Part shown: positions 1-7,214 of the stretch, one piece after another | Layout of the letters: the number at the start of each line of letters is the position of its first letter | How positions within the stretch are numbered: position 1 is the stretch's first letter | NCBI GenBank assembly: GCA_002378125.1 | Contig: DFRF01000073.1 | Span: 2,537-13,580 of the forward strand | Length of the DNA: 11,044 nucleotides | Reading direction: 5' to 3' | DNA from: Rhodospirillaceae bacterium UBA3470 | Lineage (GTDB): Bacteria > Pseudomonadota > Alphaproteobacteria > Rhodospirillales > Casp-alpha2 | Translations under genes and position numbers: made by a program | Notes under the pieces: model-generated | Told to the model about the DNA's origin: nothing | The model's input: only the letters and a program-made list of their open reading frames with translations | Database searches by the model: none

Positions 1-159
1 CGCTTTGCTGGGCCCGAGAATCTAGTCACAAAGGTCTTCGGCCGGTTGACCGCATGGCAGAACTGGATATTCAACCGGCCTAACGCGGTCGGCGAGAACG
101 GGGCCTTGAAACAATTCGGCTCGGGCTCTAAGCCGAATTTCGATTGGAGGAGAGTTTAA
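1..159 (+). CDS. boxC: Benzoyl-CoA-dihydrodiol lyase, C-terminal end (partial)
   Basis: The window opens inside a reading frame that ends at TAA 157-159 and gives 52 residues. The stretch rich in Trp and Asn (FGRLTAWQNWIFNRPNAVGE) and the ending FDWRRV are what I recall of the BoxC C-terminus. BoxC is a crotonase-superfamily enzyme of the cytosolic aerobic benzoyl-CoA pathway: it cleaves 2,3-epoxybenzoyl-CoA hydrolytically to 3,4-dehydroadipyl-CoA semialdehyde and formate. The ribosome-binding site of boxB lies in its last codons and only one base separates the two genes, so they are surely cotranscribed. The catalytic part lies outside the window and cannot be judged. The identification rests on the tail plus the boxB neighbour. 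Confidence 0.85.
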   Translation, partial: RFAGPENLVTKVFGRLTAWQNWIFNRPNAVGENGALKQFGSGSKPNFDWRRV

Positions 160-160
160 G

Positions 161-1585
161 ATGGGCATCGACTATACCCAGAAGATTCCGAACAACGTCG
201 ATCTCGCCAGCGATCGCCGCCTCCAGCGGGCCCTTGAGCACTGGCAGCCACGCTACCTGGACTGGTGGAACGAGCTTGGCCCGGAAGGATTCCAGGCCAA
301 TGACATTTATCTCCGTACTGCCATCAACGTCGGCGCAGACGGTTGGGCACACTTCGACCACGTGAAGATGCCGGACTATCGCTGGGGGATTTTCCTAGCC
401 AAACAGAACACCGAGCGCACCATCGGGTTCGGCGACGAATTCGGCAAGCCCGTCTGGCAAGATGTTCCCGGTGAACATCGTGCGGCGCTGCGCCGTCTGA
501 TCGTCACACAAGGGGACACGGAGCCGGCATCCGTCGAACAACAGCGTCTCTTGGGCCTGACCTGCCCGTCTCTCTACGATCTTCGTAACCTGTTCCAAGT
601 CAACGTCGAGGAAGGCCGGCATCTCTGGGCCATGGTTTATCTCCTGCACGCGCATTTCGGCCGGGCCGGGCGCGAGGAGGCAGAAGAACTATTGGACCGC
701 CATTCTGGCGACCCAGATAACCCGCGCATCCTCAGCACCTTCAACGAGCCCATCGACGACTGGCTATCGTTTTTCATGTTCACCTACTTCACGGACCGAG
801 ACGGCAAATATCAGTTGAAATGCCTTGCTGAATCCTCGTTCGATCCGATGGCGCGAACATGTCAGTTTATGCTTACCGAAGAAGCCCATCACATGTTCGT
901 CGGCGAGACTGGCATTGGACGCATTGTCGAGCGCACGGTGGACGTCATGAATGAGCTGAAGACAGAAGAACCCGAATCTCTCCGTTCCGCCGGCGTTATG
1001 GACCTTGGTTTGCTTCAGCGCTATATCAATTTTTGGTTCTCGTCGTGCCTGGACCTGTTCGGCGCCGACCAATCCTCGAATGCGGCAGGCTACTTCGCTA
1101 CGGGCATCAAGGGCCGGCCTGACGAAACTAGGTTTGAGGATCATATTTGTCTTGAAACCCGCGAGGTGATTGAGGTCCCCCAAGATGACACCAAAATTAC
1201 CACCATCGAGGTCCCGACCCGCAATGCCATGAACGAGATCACCCGCAATCTTTTCGTCGCCGACTGCCAGCGCGGCATGGATCGCTGGAACAAGACCATC
1301 CTGAACGGTGGCTTCGATATTCTACTGACCCTACCCAGCACCCGTTTTCGCCGCGAAATCGGCAGTTGGGCGAATGTTTCGACCGACCCGACCGGCGACA
1401 TCATCTCTGCTGAAGAATTCGACAAACGCCAGACCGAGTTCATGCCAACCCAAGAGGACCGGGCTTACGTGAAGAGCCTCATGAAGCCGGTCACTGAACC
1501 GGGCAAGATGGCCGGCTGGATCGCCGCCCCGAGACGGGGAATCCATGGCCAACCGTTGGATTTCGAGTATGTTAAGCTACACTGA
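161..1585 (+). CDS. boxB: Benzoyl-CoA 2,3-epoxidase, di-iron oxygenase subunit BoxB
   Basis: BoxB is the oxygenase half of benzoyl-CoA epoxidase. With electrons from NADPH passed by BoxA it converts benzoyl-CoA and O2 to 2,3-epoxybenzoyl-CoA in the cytosol, the first dearomatising step of the box pathway. The 474-residue protein has the usual family length and is recognisable throughout (for example YLDWWNELGPEGF near residue 33). Candidate di-iron ligands are E121, E151 and H154 (in EEGRH), D212, and E241 and H244 (in EEAHH), the arrangement known for BoxB. The ATG at 161 is supported by a strong GGAGGAGAG (146-154) inside the end of boxC. No boxA follows: the next 570 bases hold no gene, so BoxA must be encoded upstream or elsewhere. 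No frameshift or missing ligand was seen. Confidence 0.96.
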   Translation: MGIDYTQKIPNNVDLASDRRLQRALEHWQPRYLDWWNELGPEGFQANDIYLRTAINVGADGWAHFDHVKMPDYRWGIFLAKQNTERTIGFGDEFGKPVWQDVPGEHRAALRRLIVTQGDTEPASVEQQRLLGLTCPSLYDLRNLFQVNVEEGRHLWAMVYLLHAHFGRAGREEAEELLDRHSGDPDNPRILSTFNEPIDDWLSFFMFTYFTDRDGKYQLKCLAESSFDPMARTCQFMLTEEAHHMFVGETGIGRIVERTVDVMNELKTEEPESLRSAGVMDLGLLQRYINFWFSSCLDLFGADQSSNAAGYFATGIKGRPDETRFEDHICLETREVIEVPQDDTKITTIEVPTRNAMNEITRNLFVADCQRGMDRWNKTILNGGFDILLTLPSTRFRREIGSWANVSTDPTGDIISAEEFDKRQTEFMPTQEDRAYVKSLMKPVTEPGKMAGWIAAPRRGIHGQPLDFEYVKLH

Positions 1586-1963
1586 CTGTTTTCTATCTAA
1601 GTGATGCCGACCAGTTCACCTCTTCCCGGTCCGAAGGACATAGATGAAAGAGGCATTCGATGTTACGGAACCGGCTCAGACCGTCTGTATGATATCGGCG
1701 CTCTATCAGCTCTTAGCCAAAACTGACCTCCACGTCGGCTAGGCCTAGGATTTACCGGCCGAGCGAGTATGTATGTGTTTCGCTGACGAATCTCATCCTC
1801 AGTTCGTGAACCTCCTCGCACGTTCTGAGATCATAGACCAAAATGCCACACGAGCGAGAGAAACTTGGAAATAAAGTTGATTTCCGTGTAATCGGGAACA
1901 TTACTGCTCTCATAATAGGAAAGTGCGATCCATGTAAACGCCTTTAGCGCGTCCCTCTTCGCC

Positions 1964-1982
1964 GATTTACGTCATCGTAATC
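1964..1982. repeat. Inverted repeat upstream of cbiX (possible operator)
   Basis: TTACG (1967-1971) and CGTAA (1976-1980) face each other across TCAT. Allowing one bulged T, the arms extend to GATTTACG and CGTAATC. The repeat lies about 170 bases before the cbiX start, within an AT-rich stretch. It has no T-run after it, so an operator is more likely than a terminator. Its function is inferred only. Confidence 0.35.
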
Positions 1983-1992
1983 ACGAGAAGCC

Positions 1993-2027
1993 GTATATTG
2001 CTGCGATTTTTAAATCGTAAAATATAC
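1993..2027. promoter_or_regulatory. AT-rich nested inverted repeat upstream of cbiX (possible operator)
   Basis: Outer arms GTATATT (1993-1999) and AATATAC (2021-2027) enclose inner arms CGATTT (2004-2009) and AAATCG (2012-2017), giving 13 matched positions around nearly one centre. The inner loop of two bases is too tight for a good RNA hairpin and no T-run follows, so a protein-binding palindrome fits better than a terminator. It ends about 125 bases before the cbiX start. The heptamer ATCGTAA occurs here (2014-2020) and in the preceding repeat (1974-1980), exactly 40 bases apart. Metal or cobalamin control of the chelatase would be plausible but is not shown by the sequence. Confidence 0.35.
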
Positions 2028-2153
2028 AGGGACCGTACATAAGCATGTGCGCACAATCGTCTGAAGTTCTCATATACCAAAAATGCAAATTGACATCGCC
2101 AACGAGGGGAATACCCTCACCCCATAGGACTTTTCACAGACGAAGAAGCAACC

Positions 2154-3242
2154 ATGTCCAGCAAATTGGAAGACCCTTCGAACTCCGAAATCGGTGTCCT
2201 GATTTGCGGCCACGGATCCCGGAGCCAAGCTGCTGTTGACCAATTTTCGAATTTCGTCAGTAAACTACCGAGCTACCTTCCGAACTGGCCAATTGAATTT
2301 GGCTATTTGGAGTTTGCCAATCCGGTGATTCGCGACGCTCTGGACAAACTCCGTGATCGGGGCTGCAAGCGAATTCTGGCGGCACCAGGCATGTTGTTTG
2401 CAGCCATGCACGCAAAGAACGATATCCCGTCAGTGTTGAACGCCTATGCGCGGGATCACGGCCTTGAAGTCGGCTACGGCCGCGACCTTGGTATCGATGA
2501 GAACATGATTGCCGCGGCCGCTGCCCGAGTTGAGGAAGCGATCGAAAGAGCTGACGCGTCAGGCGTCGCGGTTGGCCGCGAAGATACCTGCCTGGTCGTC
2601 ATCGGTCGCGGCTCCAGCGACCCGGATGCCAACTCGAACATCGCCAAGATCGCCTACCAGGTAAAAGACCTGACCGATGTGGGCTGGTACGAAATTGGAT
2701 ATTCGGGCGTCACCTTCCCGCTGGTGGAAGCCTGCCTAGAGCAGGTGGTGAAGCTCGGTTTCGCGCGGATCGTCGTATTTCCTTACTTCCTGTTTTCGGG
2801 CGTCCTAATCGACCGAATCTACGGCTTTACGGATTTGGTCGCCGGTCGCCACACGGATACCCAATTCGTCAAGGCCGATTACCTCAATGACCACCCCCTG
2901 GTGTTGACCACCATGGCGAACCGTATCACCGGCATCCTCACAGGCGACAACGCCATGGATTGCACTATGTGCAAGTACCGTGCGCAGATTTTGGGCTTTG
3001 AGGCGGAAATTGGCCTACCGCAGGATAGTCATCACCATCACGTGGAAGGGCAGGGAGCCCAGGCGCCGGGGTCAAATGTTTCGACGTGCAAACTTTGCAA
3101 CAACTTTTGTACAGGCGTGTGCCGGCTCGATGTGGATCATAATCACCATCACGGGGAAGAGCACGATCATCATCACCCCATCTATCCACACGTCAACCAC
3201 CCTCTCGGCCCAGAAAGCGTTAGAAAGCACCTGAAAAGCTAA
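2154..3242 (+). CDS. cbiX: CbiX-type sirohydrochlorin cobaltochelatase with Cys/His-rich tail
   Basis: This 362-residue protein has the two-lobed class II chelatase fold expected of long CbiX, which inserts Co2+ into sirohydrochlorin early in cobalamin synthesis. The first lobe (about residues 12-130) carries LICGHGSRSQ, with the likely catalytic H20, and FAAMHAKNDIP (H86). The second lobe (about 145-262) carries VIGRGSSDPDANSN. After it comes MDCTMC (268-273), matching the MXCXXC motif described for Bacillus megaterium CbiX, where it holds an Fe-S centre. Then follow HHHH (293-296), a second cysteine cluster C312, C315, C319, C323, and a His-rich run (329-341). The tail makes the protein longer than the roughly 300-residue Bacillus form. 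The ATG at 2154 has only a weak GAAGAAG upstream. No other cobalamin gene is adjacent. A chelatase for another metal cannot be excluded. Confidence 0.9.
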   Translation: MSSKLEDPSNSEIGVLICGHGSRSQAAVDQFSNFVSKLPSYLPNWPIEFGYLEFANPVIRDALDKLRDRGCKRILAAPGMLFAAMHAKNDIPSVLNAYARDHGLEVGYGRDLGIDENMIAAAAARVEEAIERADASGVAVGREDTCLVVIGRGSSDPDANSNIAKIAYQVKDLTDVGWYEIGYSGVTFPLVEACLEQVVKLGFARIVVFPYFLFSGVLIDRIYGFTDLVAGRHTDTQFVKADYLNDHPLVLTTMANRITGILTGDNAMDCTMCKYRAQILGFEAEIGLPQDSHHHHVEGQGAQAPGSNVSTCKLCNNFCTGVCRLDVDHNHHHGEEHDHHHPIYPHVNHPLGPESVRKHLKS

Positions 3243-3508
3243 CGGCAAGCCGCATAAGGATGCCGCCATTTGCATGGTCACCTACGCACATGCCCACGAC
3301 CTCGTCGACAATAACGCTTCTAGGCGCTGAGAGAGGTTATCCCATACCTTCTAACTTATGTTGAATTGTACCAATAGGAACAAGATCGGCAGGCTAGGGC
3401 TTACATCATCCTTCCAGTAAGGTAGCGCCCGAACTTTGCCAACAGGAGGGTGATCTTTGTCGTTCCTTAATTAGGTGATCTGAGTTAGTCCAACAGACCT
3501 TCCCACAT

Positions 3509-3877
3509 GTGTTGACCGTATTTACTGGGAACCGTTATCAAAACTTAGGCATTGGTGGATATGCTCGTGTTCGGAAATCTAGCAGCCAGCAGTGTTCGCC
3601 TACGAAAGGCTTTCATTTTATCAGTTTCACAGGCAACCCGATCCAGCCTCACCTGGAGGTGATTGCCGCCTATCGGAATCACCTAGAAAACGTCTCGATC
3701 GAGGATAATACTCTACGTATCGGGCCGCATCCCTTCGACATGGGACTCAACAAAGAACTTATGTTTTTCAATTTCACCAAATACGCCCACCACATTCTGA
3801 CGCCATGCCAGGCCCTGGTGTTTAGCGACGGCAATGGCGTAGATTTTATCGCCAGCCCACATAGCCTCAATCCTTAA
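3509..3877 (+). CDS. Hypothetical ORF of 122 codons, possibly a gene remnant
   Basis: I do not recognise this protein. The frame is open from about 3479 and its first possible start is GTG at 3509, without a ribosome-binding site. From about residue 34 (GFHFISFTGNPIQPHLEVIA) to the end (LVFSDGNGVDFIASPHSLNP) it reads like a real soluble protein. Third codon positions in that half favour G or C (about 60 % by hand count), like its neighbours. The first 33 residues look less protein-like. No signal peptide, membrane segment or known motif was seen. Its stop lies 11 bases inside the end of the convergent reductase gene. A C-terminal fragment of a larger gene whose 5' part was lost is as likely as an intact small gene, and a chance ORF is possible. 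Confidence 0.35.
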   Translation: MLTVFTGNRYQNLGIGGYARVRKSSSQQCSPTKGFHFISFTGNPIQPHLEVIAAYRNHLENVSIEDNTLRIGPHPFDMGLNKELMFFNFTKYAHHILTPCQALVFSDGNGVDFIASPHSLNP

Positions 3878-4769
3878 ACCGAGGCTTCTCAAACCCCGCT
3901 TTCTCGCACCAGAAGTCAGCGAGGCCCGAGAAGTCCAAACCGCCCCAGCCCGCTGCCCGGGCCTGGCTGAGGCTCTCGCGGGCGACAGCGGCCATGGGCA
4001 TAGGCACCTGATTTTTGTTCGCCGACTCCATGATCAACGACAGATCTTTATGCGCCAGGTTGATCGCAAAACCAGGCTCTACGTCGCCAGTTAGAACCTT
4101 GGTAGCGTAATTCATCTTCAATTGACCGTTGGTCGCAGACGTCCCGTGGATAACCTCCAACGACGTTTCAAGATCCAAACCAAATCCTTGAATTAAGGCC
4201 ATGCATTCAGCGTTCAACTGGCATGATGCGATGGCTAGAAAATTGTTCACCAACTTCGAACGAGTGCCCGCTCCCGGTCCACCACAGTGGAGAACGGTCG
4301 TCCCCATCGACTCCAATGCCGGCTTAACCCGCTGAAACACCTGATCCTCGGCGCCCACCATGAACAAGCATTCGCCGGCATCAGCGTGGGAGGCCAACCG
4401 TCCAATCGGCGCGTCGACAAAATGACACCCGCGCGCTTGAGTCGCTGTGGCCAAGCGGTCAGACGTTTCAGGTAGCACTGTGGATTGATCCATGAAAATC
4501 GCGCCGTCGGGCAAGCTATCGATCAAACCCTCCGGCGCCAGACCTACGGCCTCCAATTCCGGAGGACCCGGCAATACAGTGATGGCGATTTCCGCATCCT
4601 GGACCGCGTCGTTAACGTCAGTGGCCTGACGGCAGGTATTAAACTCGGTAAAAGCCTGCATAGGGGTGTCATTAATGTCGTAGACGGCCAGTTGGAATCC
4701 CTTGCGCGCGAGGTTCAGGGCCATGGACTTGCCCATACGCCCGAGGCCGATGAAGCCAATTTTCGTCAT
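3867..4769 (-). CDS. NAD(P)-dependent beta-hydroxyacid dehydrogenase, YihU-like
   Basis: This 300-residue protein belongs to the 3-hydroxyisobutyrate dehydrogenase / tartronate semialdehyde reductase family, which reduces small acidic aldehydes or oxidises the matching alcohols. The N-terminal Rossmann domain starts with GFIGLGRMGKSMALNL (5-20) and the catalytic lysine is K172 in SKLVNNF, followed by N175 and N176. The substrate loop reads DAPIGRLASHADAG (119-132) instead of the family's usual DAPVSGG. Together with HKDL and VPMPMAA...SQARAAG near the C-terminus it resembles E. coli YihU (3-sulfolactaldehyde reductase) more than classical MmsB or GarR. A substrate with an extra charged group is therefore possible but unproven. 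The ATG at 4769 has AAGGAA a few bases upstream. The gene is divergent from the hydrolase gene to its right. Confidence 0.9.
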   Translation of the reverse strand: MTKIGFIGLGRMGKSMALNLARKGFQLAVYDINDTPMQAFTEFNTCRQATDVNDAVQDAEIAITVLPGPPELEAVGLAPEGLIDSLPDGAIFMDQSTVLPETSDRLATATQARGCHFVDAPIGRLASHADAGECLFMVGAEDQVFQRVKPALESMGTTVLHCGGPGAGTRSKLVNNFLAIASCQLNAECMALIQGFGLDLETSLEVIHGTSATNGQLKMNYATKVLTGDVEPGFAINLAHKDLSLIMESANKNQVPMPMAAVARESLSQARAAGWGGLDFSGLADFWCEKAGFEKPRFKD

Positions 4770-4942
4770 TCCATTTCCTTTACGGTCTGGTCCCGCTAGG
4801 GGACATGGATGATAGATTTAAAATGTACACCACCGCTCTGATTGGTAAAACAGGCTCGTCTTTCCTGATTGCGGGAGTTGGCGGGTGGTCAGGTATGCGC
4901 TAGCGTCTCAGTCGGTAATCACGATTCACAATGGAGGACGCA
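4770..4942. promoter_or_regulatory. Divergent intergenic region, presumed to hold two promoters
   Basis: This spacer separates two genes that point away from each other, the YihU-like reductase (minus) and the dienelactone hydrolase (plus), so promoters for both are expected here. An AT-rich core (about 4812-4826) and a small inverted repeat, GTCCC (4790-4794) and GGGAC (4800-4804), are visible. I could not assign -35 and -10 boxes reliably. GGAGG at 4933-4937 is the ribosome-binding site that supports the GTG start of the hydrolase. Confidence 0.4.
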
Positions 4943-5671
4943 GTGCACGAAGAACACGTGGATATTCAGACGGATGACGGCATTATGCCGACCTTCACCT
5001 GCTGGCCCAATGGCGAGGGACCGTTCCCCTCCGTGGTCTTCTACATGGACGCGCCGGCGATCCGAGAGGAACTCTACGATATGGCCAGGCGGATTGCCGC
5101 AGACGGCTATTATGTCATTCTGCCTGATTTGTTTTACCGATATGGCACAATCCGCTTTCCAGAGCGCAATCAGTGGGCCCGGCTAGTCTGGACGGTAATC
5201 CTGAAAGATCTGTCCAATGCAATGGTCATGGATGATACTAGAGCCCTGTTTACCCACATGGATGGACATCCGGCAGTCAAGGCCGGACCCAAAGCCTGTA
5301 TCGGGTTCTGCATGAGCGGGCGTATCGTCACGACGGCAGCGGCGACATTCCCGGATATATTCGTCGCCAATGCGTCGCTGTACGGGGTTGGCATCGTGAC
5401 TGCCCAGGATGATTCTCCGCATTTAGGGGTCAAAGATATCAAAGGGGAGATGTATTTCGGGTTCGCCGAAACTGACGGCACTGTTCCCTCCTATGTGATC
5501 CCGACACTAAGGTCCGCCCTGGATGAACATGGAATTGACTACACACTGGATGTACATCTCGGAACGGAACACGGGTTCTGTTTTCCACTCCGCGATATCT
5601 ACAACGAAGCGGCAGCCGAAAAGGCCCATGCACACTTTATGGACATGTGCGCTAGGCACCTCCAACCCTGA
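4943..5671 (+). CDS. Dienelactone hydrolase family protein
   Basis: This alpha/beta hydrolase of about 242 residues has the dienelactone hydrolase layout: nucleophile elbow GFCMSG (C123 counted from the GTG start, codon 5309-5311), the acid D178 in ETDGTVP, and H210 in GTEHGFCFP. Classical members open dienelactones to maleylacetate in chloroaromatic breakdown; many relatives have other ester or lactone substrates, so the substrate is open. At the position of the classical active-site Glu (E36 in AQEIFG) this protein has D36 in YMDAPAIREE, marking a different subgroup. The longest ORF begins at ATG 4931, but no ribosome-binding site precedes it, whereas GGAGG (4933-4937) lies five bases before GTG 4943; the GTG start also makes the nucleophile Cys123, as in the classical enzyme. 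A role near the box genes is only a guess. Confidence 0.88.
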   Translation: MHEEHVDIQTDDGIMPTFTCWPNGEGPFPSVVFYMDAPAIREELYDMARRIAADGYYVILPDLFYRYGTIRFPERNQWARLVWTVILKDLSNAMVMDDTRALFTHMDGHPAVKAGPKACIGFCMSGRIVTTAAATFPDIFVANASLYGVGIVTAQDDSPHLGVKDIKGEMYFGFAETDGTVPSYVIPTLRSALDEHGIDYTLDVHLGTEHGFCFPLRDIYNEAAAEKAHAHFMDMCARHLQP

Positions 5672-5894
5672 AATGATTATTTTTTGATTGACAGTCCCGG
5701 TTCCGGGATAGCCGCTAGAAGCAAAGAGAAATACCCCGGTCATCGTTGTTACGCCCGGCAACCCGAAGAGCAATGTCATCTGACAGTCTCCTCTGTTGAC
5801 GCTAACCTATGGTATTCCGGATGTCACAAGCTAGTGTCTCTCCCCAGCAAATGGCGACCCCAAGCACGCATACCCACCTAATTTGCAATACATT
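5672..5894. other. Intergenic region between convergent genes
   Basis: The hydrolase gene (plus) and the monooxygenase gene (minus) end towards each other across about 220 bases. A short perfect inverted repeat, TCCCGG (5695-5700) and CCGGGA (5703-5708), is present, but the T-run near 5679-5685 lies before it on the plus strand and is an A-run on the minus strand. It therefore does not make a standard terminator in either direction. No gene was seen here. Confidence 0.5.
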
Positions 5895-7214
5895 TTACAG
5901 ACGGCGCATCTGCCGCATGGATTTTTTCAGCTCACCAATATATGGAACGTGTTCTTCTTCGATGGTATGTCTGAGCGACGCCTTATAATAGGTCTCCACC
6001 CACTGTCGTTTCGCAGCAATATCCGCTTTCATGACGGCAATAGGCGGTAGTTTCGCTTTTCCCAGTTCAATATCCCGCACCCAGCGGGCCTGATGCTCAT
6101 AGACCATGTTGAGCGCGGTATCCGTATTAAAGAAGCCCATCAGATACAGCCCCGGCCAATTGGGTTGAACCATGCGCTTGAAAAGTTCCAGTCGATTATC
6201 CACAAGTGGCACGATATCCCGGGAGATGAAGGGTAGATCAATCAGATATCCAGTCGCCGCCAAAAGAACATCGAATTCTCCAGACGATCCGTCCACGAAA
6301 TGAATGGTTTGCCCATCTATGCGCTTGATCCCCTGTTTCACCTTGATCCGGTTGTAAGTGATATCGGTGACGATAGTGCCGTTGGATGTCACGTGAGCGC
6401 GTTGGTTCGACTGCTTGAACCCCAGTTTGGTCATTGACCCATGTACAAGATAGCTCAGCCATCCCGTCAATTTCCGACGTAACCATGCCGGAACCCAAGG
6501 TTGTTGGATCTTGCGGGTGATGTCCGTAAAAGGAATTCCGCAAAATAGTTTCGGTAAAATCAGCACGGCAGACCGCGCAACCAACACACAATCTTCCGCC
6601 GTTGAGCACACATCAGTTGCCATGTCGCAGGCGGAATTCCCCACACCAACCACACAGATCCGTTTACCCACAAAAGGCTCTGGGGCCTTATAATCATGTC
6701 CGTGCATATACTGGCCACGAAAGTCATTCTGAAACATAGGAACATGAAGCGGGCGGGTAAGATGCCCCGTAGCGACAACGACAGAGTTAAAAAGTTCCTC
6801 CGTCCCGTTCTCCAATACTACTTTCCAGATCGGTTTCTCGCGTTTTGCCGGAGAAAATGCCGGACGAACATCCACGACACGAGTTTGGAAACGTATCTTT
6901 TCCACCAGACCGAAATGTTCGGCGTACTTAGTCAGGTAGCGGTGCATGTCTTCATGATCAGGAAACGCCTGAACCCCCGTGTCAAAATCTAAATCTTGGA
7001 AACGGGTCACGCTCCGAGATGTATTGATATGAAGCGTCCGATAGGCCGAAGACCGCCCGTTATCATTCATAAAACACCACAGTCCGCCAATCTGCGTTCC
7101 AATCTCAAAGATCGTCACTTTAAACCCAGCCTCAGTGAGATACTTGGCGGCACAGAGACCGCAAGCCCCCGCCCCAATCACAGCAATTTTGTTATCGGGC
7201 TTAGCTTCGCTCAT
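5895..7214 (-). CDS. Flavin-containing monooxygenase (FAD/NADPH)
   Basis: This 439-residue protein is a class B flavoprotein monooxygenase of the FMO type, which uses NADPH and O2 to oxygenate nitrogen, sulfur or sometimes carbon centres of small molecules. It shows the FAD-binding GAGACG (14-19) with E37 ending the second strand, IGGLW (42-46), the FMO fingerprint FRGQYMHGHDY (165-175, pattern FxGxxxHxxxY), the NADPH-binding GVGNSA (190-195) and ATGY (320-323). Its length is normal for bacterial FMOs and no membrane anchor is seen. Its ATG overlaps the stop of the upstream dioxygenase gene (ATGA), so the two are translationally coupled and probably act in one pathway. The FxGxxxHxxxY signature is shared with Baeyer-Villiger enzymes, but their longer N-terminal form is absent. 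The substrate cannot be predicted. Confidence 0.92.
   Translation of the reverse strand: MSEAKPDNKIAVIGAGACGLCAAKYLTEAGFKVTIFEIGTQIGGLWCFMNDNGRSSAYRTLHINTSRSVTRFQDLDFDTGVQAFPDHEDMHRYLTKYAEHFGLVEKIRFQTRVVDVRPAFSPAKREKPIWKVVLENGTEELFNSVVVATGHLTRPLHVPMFQNDFRGQYMHGHDYKAPEPFVGKRICVVGVGNSACDMATDVCSTAEDCVLVARSAVLILPKLFCGIPFTDITRKIQQPWVPAWLRRKLTGWLSYLVHGSMTKLGFKQSNQRAHVTSNGTIVTDITYNRIKVKQGIKRIDGQTIHFVDGSSGEFDVLLAATGYLIDLPFISRDIVPLVDNRLELFKRMVQPNWPGLYLMGFFNTDTALNMVYEHQARWVRDIELGKAKLPPIAVMKADIAAKRQWVETYYKASLRHTIEEEHVPYIGELKKSMRQMRRL

Larger units (their letters stand above)
1586..2153. other. Intergenic region between boxB and cbiX
   Basis: This stretch of about 570 bases holds no convincing gene in any frame; the ORFs here are short and lack recognisable motifs or ribosome-binding sites. 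A 10-base palindrome (CTAGGCCTAG, 1739-1748) and an AT-rich second half are visible. No hairpin followed by a T-run was found after boxB, so its terminator is not placed. The last 200 bases contain two inverted repeats (annotated separately) and probably the promoter of the downstream chelatase gene, but I could not assign -35 and -10 boxes with confidence. No cobalamin riboswitch could be recognised. Confidence 0.6.

Noticed and set aside
1850..2153. Cobalamin riboswitch upstream of cbiX
   Set aside because: Control of a cobalt chelatase by B12 would be plausible, but I could not find a B12-box-like core or a suitable fold by eye.
2045..2239. 64-codon plus-strand ORF before and overlapping cbiX
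   Set aside because: It has no ribosome-binding site or protein-like motifs and runs into cbiX in another frame.
3030..3178. Histidine runs as a cloning tag or assembly artefact
   Set aside because: The runs are interspersed with other residues, use both His codons, and fit the known His-rich C-terminus of CbiX proteins.
5679..5708. Inverted repeat TCCCGG/CCGGGA near a T-run as a terminator of the hydrolase gene
   Set aside because: On the plus strand the T-run comes before the hairpin, and on the minus strand the following run is A, so neither direction gives a hairpin followed by U residues. The two-base loop is also too small.
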